Positions 16,604 to 24,564 of a stretch of 36,901 nt of DNA are shown here, in pieces. The first letter of the stretch is position 1, and each line of letters starts with the position of its first letter. Position numbers and translations under genes: made by a program. The notes beneath the pieces are model-generated. The model had not been told where the DNA came from, searched no databases, and saw only the letters and a list, made by a program, of their open reading frames with translations. The stretch is from Corallococcus praedator (GTDB lineage Bacteria; Myxococcota; Myxococcia; Myxococcales; Myxococcaceae), in assembly GCF_003612125.1 (NCBI RefSeq), contig NZ_RAWI01000046.1, positions 1-36,901 on the forward strand, in the 5' to 3' direction.

Positions 16604-18301
16604 TCACGGCTCCGGCTTCAACAGCTCACGCAGGCGCGCTGACTTGTCGGCGCTCCAGCCCTTGGGTTGCAACAGCGCGACCCAGCCATCCACGTGCTCG
16701 CCGGTGTAGACGTGGCCGTAGCCGGGAGGCACCTTCATCCCCAGGGGCAGGTCGGCCGTCACCTGCCAGAACGTGACGAAGGGAATCCACACCATCGCGC
16801 CCAGCACGTCGGGGCCTCGGGGCTCGCGCAGCCAGTCCGGCCGCTTCACCATGAGCCCGGGACTCCACCAGATGATGGGGTCGGAGGGATGAATCAGATA
16901 CAGCACGCGGGAGGGCCCCCAGGGTGCGTTCGCGGGAGGGATGGCTTCGCCCGGCCGGCGACTGAAGCGGACGGTGCGACCGTTCCGGTAGAGGGGCTCC
17001 ACCTCGGGGCTGCCGGGGTCACGCTGGTCGGTGAACTCGCGATACAGCGTGTTGAAGTGGGGCGGTCCCACGAACAGCACCCCGTCGGTGCGGTTGGCCA
17101 GGTCCCGCTCGCCGCTGAACGCGGTCTCCCCGCCGTAGGAGCCCAGGCTCTCGCCAAACACCTGTAGCTTCGGGCGCTGACCTTCGGGAAGCCGCGACCA
17201 GCGCTCGTACACCGCATCGAAGAGCGCGCGGCCCTCCTCGCGGGCCTTCTTCTGGTCCACCAGCACGGAGAGCCACGACCACAGGTGTGAGTACTGCGTG
17301 GCGACGATGGCGGAGTCGCCGCCCGTCACGTACTCGAAGGCATTCACGGCTTCAGGCACCACCCAGCCGCTGCCCGTGGTGGTCACGACCAGCAGGTGCG
17401 CGCGCTGGAAGGCGCCGGTCCGCTCCAGCTCCTGGACCGCCAGCTCGGCCCGGCCCTCCGCATCCGGAGCGGACGCATAGCCCGCGTACACGCGGATGGG
17501 CTCCTTCGCGTCCGTTCCGCTGAACCGGGAGAGTTCGTCCACGGTGGGGCCGCGTCCCACGAAGTTGCGTCCCTCCCGTCCCAATGACTCCCACTCCACC
17601 CGCGAGCCGGGGCCACCGGAGCGCAGCGCGGTGTCGGGCTGGAACACCCCCTGCTCGGTCGTCGTGTCCTGCAGCGCCAGCGTGCGGTCCGCCATGGAGA
17701 TGAGGCCGTCCTTCAAGAGGCCGCTGGCCACCAGGAAGGTGAGGGCCACCACCGCCAGCACGCTCATCGCGCGGGCCGCGCGAGGCCCGATGTGCCGCGC
17801 GAGCCGCGCATCCAGCCCGCGATACACCGCGCGCAGGCCGCGTCCCACGAAGAGCAGCAGGAAGAACACGAACGCCGCGATGGCCGGCGCGAACAGGTAG
17901 CCCACGCTGCCCGGGTGGGGCATCCCCATGAGCTCCCGGATGTGCCTCTGCCATTGCCAGCCCAGCAGCAGCGCGGCGACCAGCGCCACGCCGCCCGCCA
18001 CGAAGAAGCCCTGCCATGCCCGGGGACGCGGCGTCCTCGCGGGGCGGTGGGCGAACTCACGCCACAGCCATGCGCCCATCACCCCCAGCCCGTAGCCGAT
18101 GGCCGCGCTCATGCCGCTGACGAAGCCCTGGAAGGGTCCGGTGCGCGGCAGCAGGGAAGGGGTGAAGGACAGACACGCGAAGAGGAGCGCGACCCAGGCT
18201 CCTGGCAGCGTGCCGTGGAGCCACCGGGGAGCAGCGCGACTGCCATGCCAGACACCCCGTGCCGGTGCCATCCGCGCATCGCGGGTGAGAAGGCGCTCCA
18301 T
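16604..18301 (-). CDS. membrane-anchored alpha/beta hydrolase of the PF10081 (Abhydrolase_9) type
   Basis: This is a 565-aa inner-membrane protein. The N-terminal 230 residues contain about five TM helices (for example WVALLFACLSFTPSLLP, IGYGLGVMGAWLW, FFVAGGVALVAALLLGW, APAIAAFVFFLLLFVG, SVLAVVALTFLVASGLL). The C-terminal region from about 255 is an alpha/beta hydrolase with nucleophile Ser385 in FGESLGSYGGE, preceded by RVYAGY and TTTGSGWVVPEAVNAFEY. This two-part layout is typical of the Abhydrolase_9_N plus Abhydrolase_9 family, whose substrate is not established, although lipid or wax esters have been suggested for relatives. Start ATG 18301 is chosen; ATG 18271 is ten codons later. The open frame continues far upstream but would overlap three plus-strand genes. 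It converges on the terminator at 16543-16581. Confidence 0.85.
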   Translation of the reverse strand: MERLLTRDARMAPARGVWHGSRAAPRWLHGTLPGAWVALLFACLSFTPSLLPRTGPFQGFVSGMSAAIGYGLGVMGAWLWREFAHRPARTPRPRAWQGFFVAGGVALVAALLLGWQWQRHIRELMGMPHPGSVGYLFAPAIAAFVFFLLLFVGRGLRAVYRGLDARLARHIGPRAARAMSVLAVVALTFLVASGLLKDGLISMADRTLALQDTTTEQGVFQPDTALRSGGPGSRVEWESLGREGRNFVGRGPTVDELSRFSGTDAKEPIRVYAGYASAPDAEGRAELAVQELERTGAFQRAHLLVVTTTGSGWVVPEAVNAFEYVTGGDSAIVATQYSHLWSWLSVLVDQKKAREEGRALFDAVYERWSRLPEGQRPKLQVFGESLGSYGGETAFSGERDLANRTDGVLFVGPPHFNTLYREFTDQRDPGSPEVEPLYRNGRTVRFSRRPGEAIPPANAPWGPSRVLYLIHPSDPIIWWSPGLMVKRPDWLREPRGPDVLGAMVWIPFVTFWQVTADLPLGMKVPPGYGHVYTGEHVDGWVALLQPKGWSADKSARLRELLKPEP

Positions 18302-18520
18302 GCGAACCCCCGGTTTCCAATGCCTTCGCAGGCAGCGCCTGGGGGGGCTTGCTCCCACCCCGAAGCGCACACCAGAGGGTAGGCCCTCGGCCCACGCACG
18401 GCAGCGGACGCTCGGCACGCTCGCAGGCCGGTGCGGGCCTTGTCGTCCCGCGGGGCCGGGCAGGGAAGCCTCCTTTGGGCCGTCTCTTGAAGGCCCTGGA
18501 GCACCTCCCAGATTTCCTGC

Positions 18521-18787
18521 ATGGAACTCCTGGTGGTCCCCCTCCAACCCCGCTTCGAGCAGCTCCTCAGGGAGCAGCTGCGCCGGTTGGCGATGACGAT
18601 GACGCGCGAGCAGTTGGTCCAGCTCCGGCTGGAGCAACTGTATGACTGGGAGAAGGTGGAGGACCCCGTCACGCGCCGCTTCTTCCGTGCGTCCACCCTG
18701 GCGTGGACCCCGGAGGAATTGAAGGCACTCGTCGAGGCCACCCTCCGTGCGTACCTGCCCGAAGAGGAACGGGAGGAGGTCCACTGA
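18521..18787 (+). CDS. small conserved-looking protein, first gene of the PLD cluster
   Basis: This is an 88-aa protein with no family I recognise. It is helical and charged (FEQLLREQLRRLAMTMTREQ, then LRLEQLYDWEKVEDPVTRRF, then WTPEELKALVEATLRAYLPE) with an acidic tail. There is no signal peptide or TM segment. The ribosome-binding site before ATG 18521 is poor. Its stop overlaps the next start by one base (TGATG), so expression is coupled to the next gene. Coupling with four further genes argues it is a real gene and a subunit or adaptor of the same system. Confidence 0.7.
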   Translation: MELLVVPLQPRFEQLLREQLRRLAMTMTREQLVQLRLEQLYDWEKVEDPVTRRFFRASTLAWTPEELKALVEATLRAYLPEEEREEVH

Positions 18788-18990
18788 TGGGCTATCCCAA
18801 CCTCGGAAATTTCGCGGACATGCTCCACCTGGACCCGGAGTTCGACCCCAACGCCCTGCCAGGCGACAGCACGTCCATCGACCTGTTCGACTTCGGCGAC
18901 CCCTACGCGCCCACCAGCCCCGAGGACCAGGCCCTGCGGGACTTCGAACGGATGCTCCAACTGCTGCTCGAGGAAGCGGGCAGCATGTAG
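18787..18990 (+). CDS. small acidic protein in the PLD cluster
   Basis: This is a 67-aa, strongly acidic protein without recognised domains. ATG 18787 overlaps the stop of the previous gene by one base (TGATG), which fixes the start. The N-terminal half is rich in Asp, Pro and Asn (FADMLHLDPEFDPNALPG, STSIDLFDFGDPYAP) and looks disordered or DNA-mimic-like in charge. The C-terminal part (EDQALRDFERMLQLLLEEAG) should form one amphipathic helix. The resemblance to acidic mimic or inhibitor peptides is only a charge observation. Confidence 0.65.
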   Translation: MGYPNLGNFADMLHLDPEFDPNALPGDSTSIDLFDFGDPYAPTSPEDQALRDFERMLQLLLEEAGSM

Positions 18991-19004
18991 CGAGGACGTC
19001 CCCC

Positions 19005-19298
19005 ATGCCCATGCCCCCCACATACGAACGGCTGGAAGCCATCGAGGATTTGCTGGAGGAGCACCGCCTGCTCATCCACGAACAGCTCGCGACGCTCTCC
19101 TGGCAGGAGGTGGCGCTGGTCTTCCAGGCCGAACAGGAGGCGAAGGCGAAGACCCCTTCGGAGAAGGAGGCGGCGCCACGGGTCTCCCTGGCGCTGGCGG
19201 CGTACCAGGACTTCACGCGCCGGTTGCTCCTCACCTACCGACACTATGAGCAGGGATTGCGGGAGCGGCTGGCGACCGTGACCGCGGAGGCGCCATGA
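19005..19298 (+). CDS. small helical protein in the PLD cluster
   Basis: This is a 97-aa protein with no recognised family. It is almost entirely helical with heptad-like Leu spacing (YERLEAIEDLLEEHRLLIHE, then a linker with AKAKTPSEKEA, then a second helix YQDFTRRLLLTYRHYEQGLR), so it probably forms a helical hairpin or coiled-coil oligomer. ATG 19005 is chosen with GAGG 9 nt upstream; ATG 19011 is an alternative. It starts 14 nt after the previous stop. Its stop overlaps the following PLD gene as ATGA. Confidence 0.7.
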   Translation: MPMPPTYERLEAIEDLLEEHRLLIHEQLATLSWQEVALVFQAEQEAKAKTPSEKEAAPRVSLALAAYQDFTRRLLLTYRHYEQGLRERLATVTAEAP

Positions 19299-19819
19299 GC
19301 TTCGAGGCCTTTCCCGTGTCTGAAGGCACGCTGCTCCACGACGGGGACTACGCGCCCTTCGCGGCGAGCTGGTTCGCGCTGGCGCGCAAGCGGCTCTGGG
19401 TGTCTGTCTTCATCATCGACACGCGGGTGTTGAGGGATCCGCTGCGGTCGGTGCGGGGCCTGGTGGAGCAACTGGCCCAGGCGCGGTGGCGCAACGTGGA
19501 CGTACGGGTGCTGGTGGGGGTGTCGGACACGCCGGAGGTCCACATCGCCAACACCACCTCCGCGCTCTACATGCGGGAGCTGGGCTTGCCGGTGCGGCTC
19601 TTCCACTCCGAACGTCACGTGAGCACCCACAGCAAGTTCGTCATCGTGGATGACCGGGTGTTGCTGGGCAGTCACAACTGGACGCACTCCGCCTTCCACG
19701 TGAGCCATGAGGATTCCCTGGCGGTGAGCTCCCCGCAGCTCGCGATGGGGCTGGGGCAGGACTTCGAGCGGCTCTGGACCGAGGGTGCGCGCAAAGCGGA
19801 GGCAACCCATGCGTCCTGA
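19295..19819 (+). CDS. single-domain phospholipase D-fold protein (HKD family)
   Basis: This is a 174-aa cytoplasmic protein of the PLD superfamily with a single HxKxxxxD motif: His112, Lys114, Asp119, then GSHNW at 125-129 and Glu139. The motif HSKFVIVDDRVLLGSHNW is intact. One HKD per chain is the layout of Nuc-type nucleases and BfiI-type restriction subunits, which dimerise to build one active site; cardiolipin synthases instead carry two. Without a signal peptide or TM it is more likely a nuclease or processing enzyme than a lipid synthase. It overlaps the previous stop by 4 nt and the next gene by 11 nt, so it may pair with the next PLD protein. Confidence 0.85.
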   Translation: MSFEAFPVSEGTLLHDGDYAPFAASWFALARKRLWVSVFIIDTRVLRDPLRSVRGLVEQLAQARWRNVDVRVLVGVSDTPEVHIANTTSALYMRELGLPVRLFHSERHVSTHSKFVIVDDRVLLGSHNWTHSAFHVSHEDSLAVSSPQLAMGLGQDFERLWTEGARKAEATHAS

Positions 19820-21143
19820 GTGGTTCGTGCCGATGGTGCGTGGCTGGTCGGAGCAGGTGCGGTGGGAGCCGGGCGAGCTGGAGCGGGCCACCGGGCTGCT
19901 GGTGGAACTCAGCCGCGCGCGTGGCGGGGAGCTCGTCTTGGATGAGGCCTCCGACGAGGACATCGCGCGCCAGTTCGCCCTGCGCCGGGCCCGGGAGGTG
20001 CTGCAACGGCGGATGAGCCGCTACGCCCGTGCGCTGGAGGAAGGCGCCGCGTCCGCCCGCTACAGCAGGCCCGTGCGCGAGGAGGCTGACACGTCCGCGC
20101 TGCCCTTCGTGACACCGCACGAGTGGGTGGATGCCCTGGATGTGAACGCGGCCAGCGCGGAGGAGCTGGAAGGGCTGCCGGGCCTGGGGCGGGTGCTGGC
20201 GGAGCGCATCGTGAGCTACCGCCGCGCGCACGGCCCCTTCCTTACGCTGGAGTCCCTGCTGCGGGTGGAGGGCCTGGGCGTGAAGGGGCTGGAGCAGCTT
20301 CGCGGGCGGCTCCTCCTGGAGGAGCGCCCGCCGGTGTTCCGGAGCGAGGCGCTGGAGGCGTTCGTCCAGGAGCCCTCCTTCGCCCGGTACGTGCAATGGG
20401 TGGCCGCCAGCGGTGGCTCGTTCCAGTGGCGTCGCGCGCGGGGACAGGGCCCGGTGGCGCAGGTGCTGATGGAACTGGAGGAGGCCCTGCGGGATGCGCG
20501 GGAGCACCCCTACGGAGTGGCACGGCGTCTGGGGGACACGCGGGCGAGCGTGGCGCGGACCGAACAGGAACGGCTGGAGCAGGCCCGTGCCCACGCCGAG
20601 GACACCTCCGGCACGGTCCGGGCGGGTGTGCTGTTGAGGCACGGCCAGTACCCGGAGTTCGTGGAGAGTCTGCTCTCAGAAGCGGCGCGCTCCGTGCGGG
20701 TCGTCCTCTTCTTCTTCCGGTACGTGGATGCGAAATACCCCACACATGGCCTGCTGCAAAAGCTCATCGCGGCGCATGAGCGCGGCGTGGACGTCAAGGT
20801 CATCCTGGACCAGGACGCGAAGGGGGATGTCTATCATTCCCGCATCATCAACCTGCCGGCCTTCCAGGCGCTGACGGCCCGCAAGGTGCCGGTGCGCTAC
20901 GACACGGCGAGCCGACTCACGCACTCCAAGCTGGTGCTGGTGGACAACAGGCACCTGGTGATGGGCAGCCACAACTGGACGTTGAGCTCGTTCACCCGCT
21001 ACGACGAGACGAGCCTGTATCTGGACTCGGAGCCGCTGGGCGCGCGGATGGAAGAGCGCTTCCGGGCGCTGTGGACGGAGAAGGCGCAGCGGGAAGCCGC
21101 TGCCTCCCCCCTGGCCGCGGAGTCCGCGGTGGCCGAACCCTGA
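19809..21143 (+). CDS. helix-hairpin-helix / phospholipase D fusion protein
   Basis: This is a 444-aa cytoplasmic protein. Residues 1-100 are helical. A ComEA-type double helix-hairpin-helix is at about 108-168: DVNAASAEELEGLPGLGRVL and then LLRVEGLGVKGLEQLRGRL, a fold that binds duplex DNA without sequence specificity. A helical linker follows (170-265), then one PLD domain at about 271-425 with His372, Lys374, Asp379 and GSHNW at 386-390, plus Glu400 in RYDET. The DNA-binding fold next to a nuclease-capable fold strongly suggests a DNA-acting enzyme. ATG 19809 overlaps the preceding PLD gene by 11 nt; an upstream in-frame GTG-type start is possible but would increase the overlap. Catalytic residues look complete. 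Confidence 0.85.
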   Translation: MRPEWFVPMVRGWSEQVRWEPGELERATGLLVELSRARGGELVLDEASDEDIARQFALRRAREVLQRRMSRYARALEEGAASARYSRPVREEADTSALPFVTPHEWVDALDVNAASAEELEGLPGLGRVLAERIVSYRRAHGPFLTLESLLRVEGLGVKGLEQLRGRLLLEERPPVFRSEALEAFVQEPSFARYVQWVAASGGSFQWRRARGQGPVAQVLMELEEALRDAREHPYGVARRLGDTRASVARTEQERLEQARAHAEDTSGTVRAGVLLRHGQYPEFVESLLSEAARSVRVVLFFFRYVDAKYPTHGLLQKLIAAHERGVDVKVILDQDAKGDVYHSRIINLPAFQALTARKVPVRYDTASRLTHSKLVLVDNRHLVMGSHNWTLSSFTRYDETSLYLDSEPLGARMEERFRALWTEKAQREAAASPLAAESAVAEP

Positions 21144-21209
21144 AGCCACTTCCGGCGCCAGCACTCCCTCGGGGTGCACGAAGGACCTCCGACGGAGTAG
21201 ACACGGGGC

Positions 21210-23729
21210 ATGTCCGCCCCGCTCGACAGCGGCGTGCGCCGGGGCGCCGAGGTGCGCTGCCCCGGATGCATCCGCTTCATCCCGTCCGACGTCGCCTGCC
21301 CGCACTGCTTCTGTGGCCCCGTCCCGCCAGAGCGCTACGGCGCCGCGCGCGAGTTGTTGAAGTCCGGGGTGGACCGCTTCGCCCTGGCGGCCCGCACCGC
21401 CGCGCTGGACCCTTCCCAGGTGGAAGCCCTGGCGGCCCGCTATGCACGGCAATGGGGCGTGGCGCTGCGGCTCATCGAGGACGCGCGGCGCATCGAGTCC
21501 CGGCTGGTGCAACGCGGCTTCTCGCTCGACATGGAGGATGCCTGGGCGGCCGCCCTGCCCATGGACGAAGTCCTCCTCACCGAGCGCATCGCCCCGTTCA
21601 GTCCCCTGCCGGACTCCCTCGCGTACCTGTCCAACAAGGCGCCGGACGCGGACCTGCGCAACCTGGCGGCGCTCGCGTGGGTGCACGAAGGCACGGCCTC
21701 CCAGGACGCGCGCGCCACGGTGCGCTACCTGCTGCACCAGGACGGGCGCATGGCGGTGGAGGCGATGCTGGCCCTGACGCGCTGGCGCAACGCCTTCCCC
21801 GTCCGGCTCACCCCCGACGAGCGCGAGCGGATCCGCCTGCTGGCCCTGGGCGTGCTGGACGTGCCCGGAATCGGCGCGCGCGCCGCCGTCGCCTGGACGC
21901 GGGTGTCGCGAGAGGCGCCCCCCTCCGTCGTGTCGGCCGCGCTGCACCAGGGCCTTTATGGCACCGACCTGGACGTGCGCTTCGAATGCGCGCTGGCCCT
22001 GCGGGACGAGGTGGAGGTGGCGCAGGCGTTGGACTCGCCGGACGCGGACACCGTCACCTTCGTCCGGCGCACGCTGAGCGGGTGGGGCTCACCGCTGCTC
22101 TTCCCCCGGCTGAAGCGCGAGGGCAACGAGCGCTTCGTGCAGGAGGTGCTCAGGGACCTGCCCTTCCCCCCGCCCGAAGGGGCCCTGGACGCGCTGCTCA
22201 CCGTGTCCGTGCGCACCGTCGGTTCCCTCGCGGATGAACTCCTGCGCCTCGCGAAGCGGCAGTCCTTCCACGCCTGGGGGCTGGAGAACCAGCAGCGCTG
22301 GGCCCGCTGGGCGCGCTCGGTGCTGCGCGACCTGCCCGCGGAGACCGCGCTGCACTTCTTCGGCTGGGCCGCCACCCCCGGCGACACCGCCGAGCCTCCC
22401 GAGGAGGAGGAGACGGAGGCGATGTGGTGCTTCCTGGAGGAGACGGTGCATGCGATTGAGCGCGGCGCGGAGAAGGACCGCATCGCGTGCTTCAAGGACT
22501 TCCTCTTCGTGCACTTCCTCCACCACGCGGGGGTGGATGAACAGCGGCGGCTGAACGACTGGGCTCGCGACCCATACAGCGGTGAGGCCCTGCTGGAGGC
22601 CCTGGTGATGTTCCCCTCGCGGCGCGAGCAGGCGCGCCTTCCCGCCTCCGGCGTCGAACACGCGGCCCGGCTGTTGATGGCGGTCTGGGAGGGACCGGAT
22701 CAGCACCTCCTGGTGGCCCCCATGTCCCGCGTGGCGCGGCAGTGGAGCGCGTACTCCGGACGCGAGGTCCTGGTGGAGGCCGTCTGGCAGCGCTTCCAAT
22801 CCCATCCCTTCGAACGCGGCCCGTTGCTCGCCGCCTTCGCCGGCTGGCGCGACCGCCTGTGGGAGAAGCAGCGCGAGGCGGAGCCCGACGCCCTGGTGCG
22901 CTTCCAGGCGTGGTGGCGCCTGGACCCCGTGGGGCTCTATCCCCACGCGGAGCAACTGCTGGCGGAGGTGACGCTGGACGTGCTGCCCCGCAGGCTGCGA
23001 GCCCTCTGGGCCGCGGCGGAGGAGACCGTGGGCACGCGCCCGCGCACCGCGTCCCTCTCCGTGTCCAAGGGGGCCTGGGCGCTGCTCCACGGGGTGGAGT
23101 CAGAAGACCCGCGCCACCTCCAGGAGATGGAGGCGGAGCTGGCGTACTTCGAGTCGCGCCTCCCCGCCTTCGAGCAGCGCGTGCGCACCACGCCGTCGCC
23201 GCCGGAGGAGTCCAACATCCACCGCGACTTCCTGGACGACACGCACGACGCGCTGCGGATGATGCGCGAGCGTCGCGACCGCCGCCGCGCGCACGAGGAG
23301 CGCGAGCGCGAACGTGAAATCGAACGCCAGGTGGCCGAGTCCCGCCGCCGCGACCAGGAGCGCCGGGCCGAGGAGGAGCGCCGCGCCGCCGAAGCCCGCG
23401 AGGCCGCCCGGCTGGTGGAGCACGGGAAGGAGCAGGCCCGGGCCCTGGCCAATGCCCGCATGTTGATGACGGACCTCCAGCCCCAGGTGCCCGCGCGCCC
23501 GCTGGACCGGGAGGTGCTCTTCCCCGGCACGTCCCTGCCCACGCTCCTGCAATACGCGCGGATGCTCAAGGCGCTGCAGGGGGGCGCGGACGTGCTGAAG
23601 CTCTTCGAGGTCGTGGGACTGACGCCCGCCACCTGGGCCACGCAGGCGAACGCCTGGGGCCAGGCGATGGTGGGCCGGCCGGAGCTGGCCATCCGCTTCT
23701 CCGAACTGCTCCAGGCGCCCTGGGCGTGA
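21210..23729 (+). CDS. large protein: N-terminal zinc ribbon, helical repeats, coiled coil
   Basis: This is an 839-aa soluble protein. A four- or five-cysteine cluster is at residues 17-35 (CPGCIRFIPS, then ACPHCFCG), with CxxC pairs typical of a zinc ribbon. Most of the body is helical and repeat-like, with short helices such as DADLRNLAALAWVHEG and DLDVRFECALALRDEVE, recalling HEAT-like repeats. Residues about 684-745 are a highly charged Arg/Glu coiled coil (RRAHEEREREREIERQ). The C-terminus contains a compact helical domain (about 765-839). No catalytic motif is visible. It lies 66 nt after the HhH-PLD gene on the same strand and probably shares the transcript, so it could be the scaffold or targeting subunit. 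I cannot name the family. Confidence 0.75.
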   Translation: MSAPLDSGVRRGAEVRCPGCIRFIPSDVACPHCFCGPVPPERYGAARELLKSGVDRFALAARTAALDPSQVEALAARYARQWGVALRLIEDARRIESRLVQRGFSLDMEDAWAAALPMDEVLLTERIAPFSPLPDSLAYLSNKAPDADLRNLAALAWVHEGTASQDARATVRYLLHQDGRMAVEAMLALTRWRNAFPVRLTPDERERIRLLALGVLDVPGIGARAAVAWTRVSREAPPSVVSAALHQGLYGTDLDVRFECALALRDEVEVAQALDSPDADTVTFVRRTLSGWGSPLLFPRLKREGNERFVQEVLRDLPFPPPEGALDALLTVSVRTVGSLADELLRLAKRQSFHAWGLENQQRWARWARSVLRDLPAETALHFFGWAATPGDTAEPPEEEETEAMWCFLEETVHAIERGAEKDRIACFKDFLFVHFLHHAGVDEQRRLNDWARDPYSGEALLEALVMFPSRREQARLPASGVEHAARLLMAVWEGPDQHLLVAPMSRVARQWSAYSGREVLVEAVWQRFQSHPFERGPLLAAFAGWRDRLWEKQREAEPDALVRFQAWWRLDPVGLYPHAEQLLAEVTLDVLPRRLRALWAAAEETVGTRPRTASLSVSKGAWALLHGVESEDPRHLQEMEAELAYFESRLPAFEQRVRTTPSPPEESNIHRDFLDDTHDALRMMRERRDRRRAHEEREREREIERQVAESRRRDQERRAEEERRAAEAREAARLVEHGKEQARALANARMLMTDLQPQVPARPLDREVLFPGTSLPTLLQYARMLKALQGGADVLKLFEVVGLTPATWATQANAWGQAMVGRPELAIRFSELLQAPWA

Positions 23730-23750
23730 GCCGGGCGCCCGCGCCCCGCG

Positions 23751-24515
23751 TTACTGCGCGGTGGCGCCGCCGTCGAGGATGACCTCGGCGCCGGTCATCA
23801 CCTTGGACTCGTCCGACGCGAGGTAGAGCACCGCGTTCGCCACGTCGTCGGGCTCACCGAAGCTGCCCAGGGGGATGCCCTTGAGCATGCGCGCGCGCGT
23901 CTTCTCCGCCTGACCGCCGGCCTGTGCCAGCGCCTCCACCATGGCGGTCTCCACGTAGCCCGGGTGCACGGAGTTGCACCGGATGCCGTAGCCCTTGGCC
24001 GCGCAGTGCAGCGCCACGGACTTGGACAGGAGGCGCACGCCGCCCTTGCTGGAGCTGTACGCGGGGAACTGCCCCACGCCCACGATGCCGGCGATGGAGG
24101 AGATGTTGATGATGGAGCCCTTCGCGTTGCTCTTGCGCATCGCGGCGATGCCGTGCTTGCAGCCCAGGAAGACGCCGTCCAGGTTGACCGCGTGCACCAG
24201 CCGCCACTCGTCCAGCGACATGGTCTCGATGTCCTTCACGATGCCCATGCCCGCGTTGTTCACGAGCACGTCCAGCCGCCCGAACTTCTCCAGGGTGCGC
24301 GCCATGGCGTTCTCCCACTGGGCCTCCTGGGTGACGTCCAGCGCGACGAACAGCCCCGCGTCGCCCAGCGACTCCGCCACCGCGCGCGCTTCAGCCTCGC
24401 GCCGGTCGGTCACCACCACCTTCGCGCCCTCGCGCGCGAGCATCCGCGCGGACGCGGCGCCCAGGCCTCCCGCGCCGCCGGTCACCAGTGCCACCTTGCC
24501 TTCGACTCGCTTCAT
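23751..24515 (-). CDS. short-chain dehydrogenase/reductase
   Basis: This is a 254-aa classical SDR. Rossmann motif TGGAGGLG at 12-19, NNAG at 86-89, Asn111, Ser139/140, Tyr153 and Lys157 (YSSSKGGV) are all present, and the tail IPLGSFGEPDDVANAVLYLA and TGAEVILDGG is typical of alcohol or hydroxysteroid-type members. ATG 24515 has AAGGAG 8 nt upstream, a strong ribosome-binding site. It starts 49 nt after the enoyl-reductase-like gene, so the two likely form an operon. Substrate is unknown; secondary or cyclic alcohols and 3-oxoacyl compounds are all reasonable for such sequences. Confidence 0.92.
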   Translation of the reverse strand: MKRVEGKVALVTGGAGGLGAASARMLAREGAKVVVTDRREAEARAVAESLGDAGLFVALDVTQEAQWENAMARTLEKFGRLDVLVNNAGMGIVKDIETMSLDEWRLVHAVNLDGVFLGCKHGIAAMRKSNAKGSIINISSIAGIVGVGQFPAYSSSKGGVRLLSKSVALHCAAKGYGIRCNSVHPGYVETAMVEALAQAGGQAEKTRARMLKGIPLGSFGEPDDVANAVLYLASDESKVMTGAEVILDGGATAQ

Positions 24516-24564
24516 GGTCGTTGCTCCTTCAATGCCGTGGGGGAGGGGGCGGCCCTTCAAGCTT

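Noticed and set aside
18302-19234. Upstream extension of the membrane hydrolase frame on the minus strand
   Set aside because: It would overlap three plus-strand genes with coupled starts and has no hydrolase or membrane features; ATG 18301 gives a normal family-length protein.
21071-22237. Alternative plus-strand open frame overlapping the zinc-ribbon gene
   Set aside because: The product is Arg/Gly/Ala-rich low complexity; the zinc-ribbon frame has clear motifs and normal composition.
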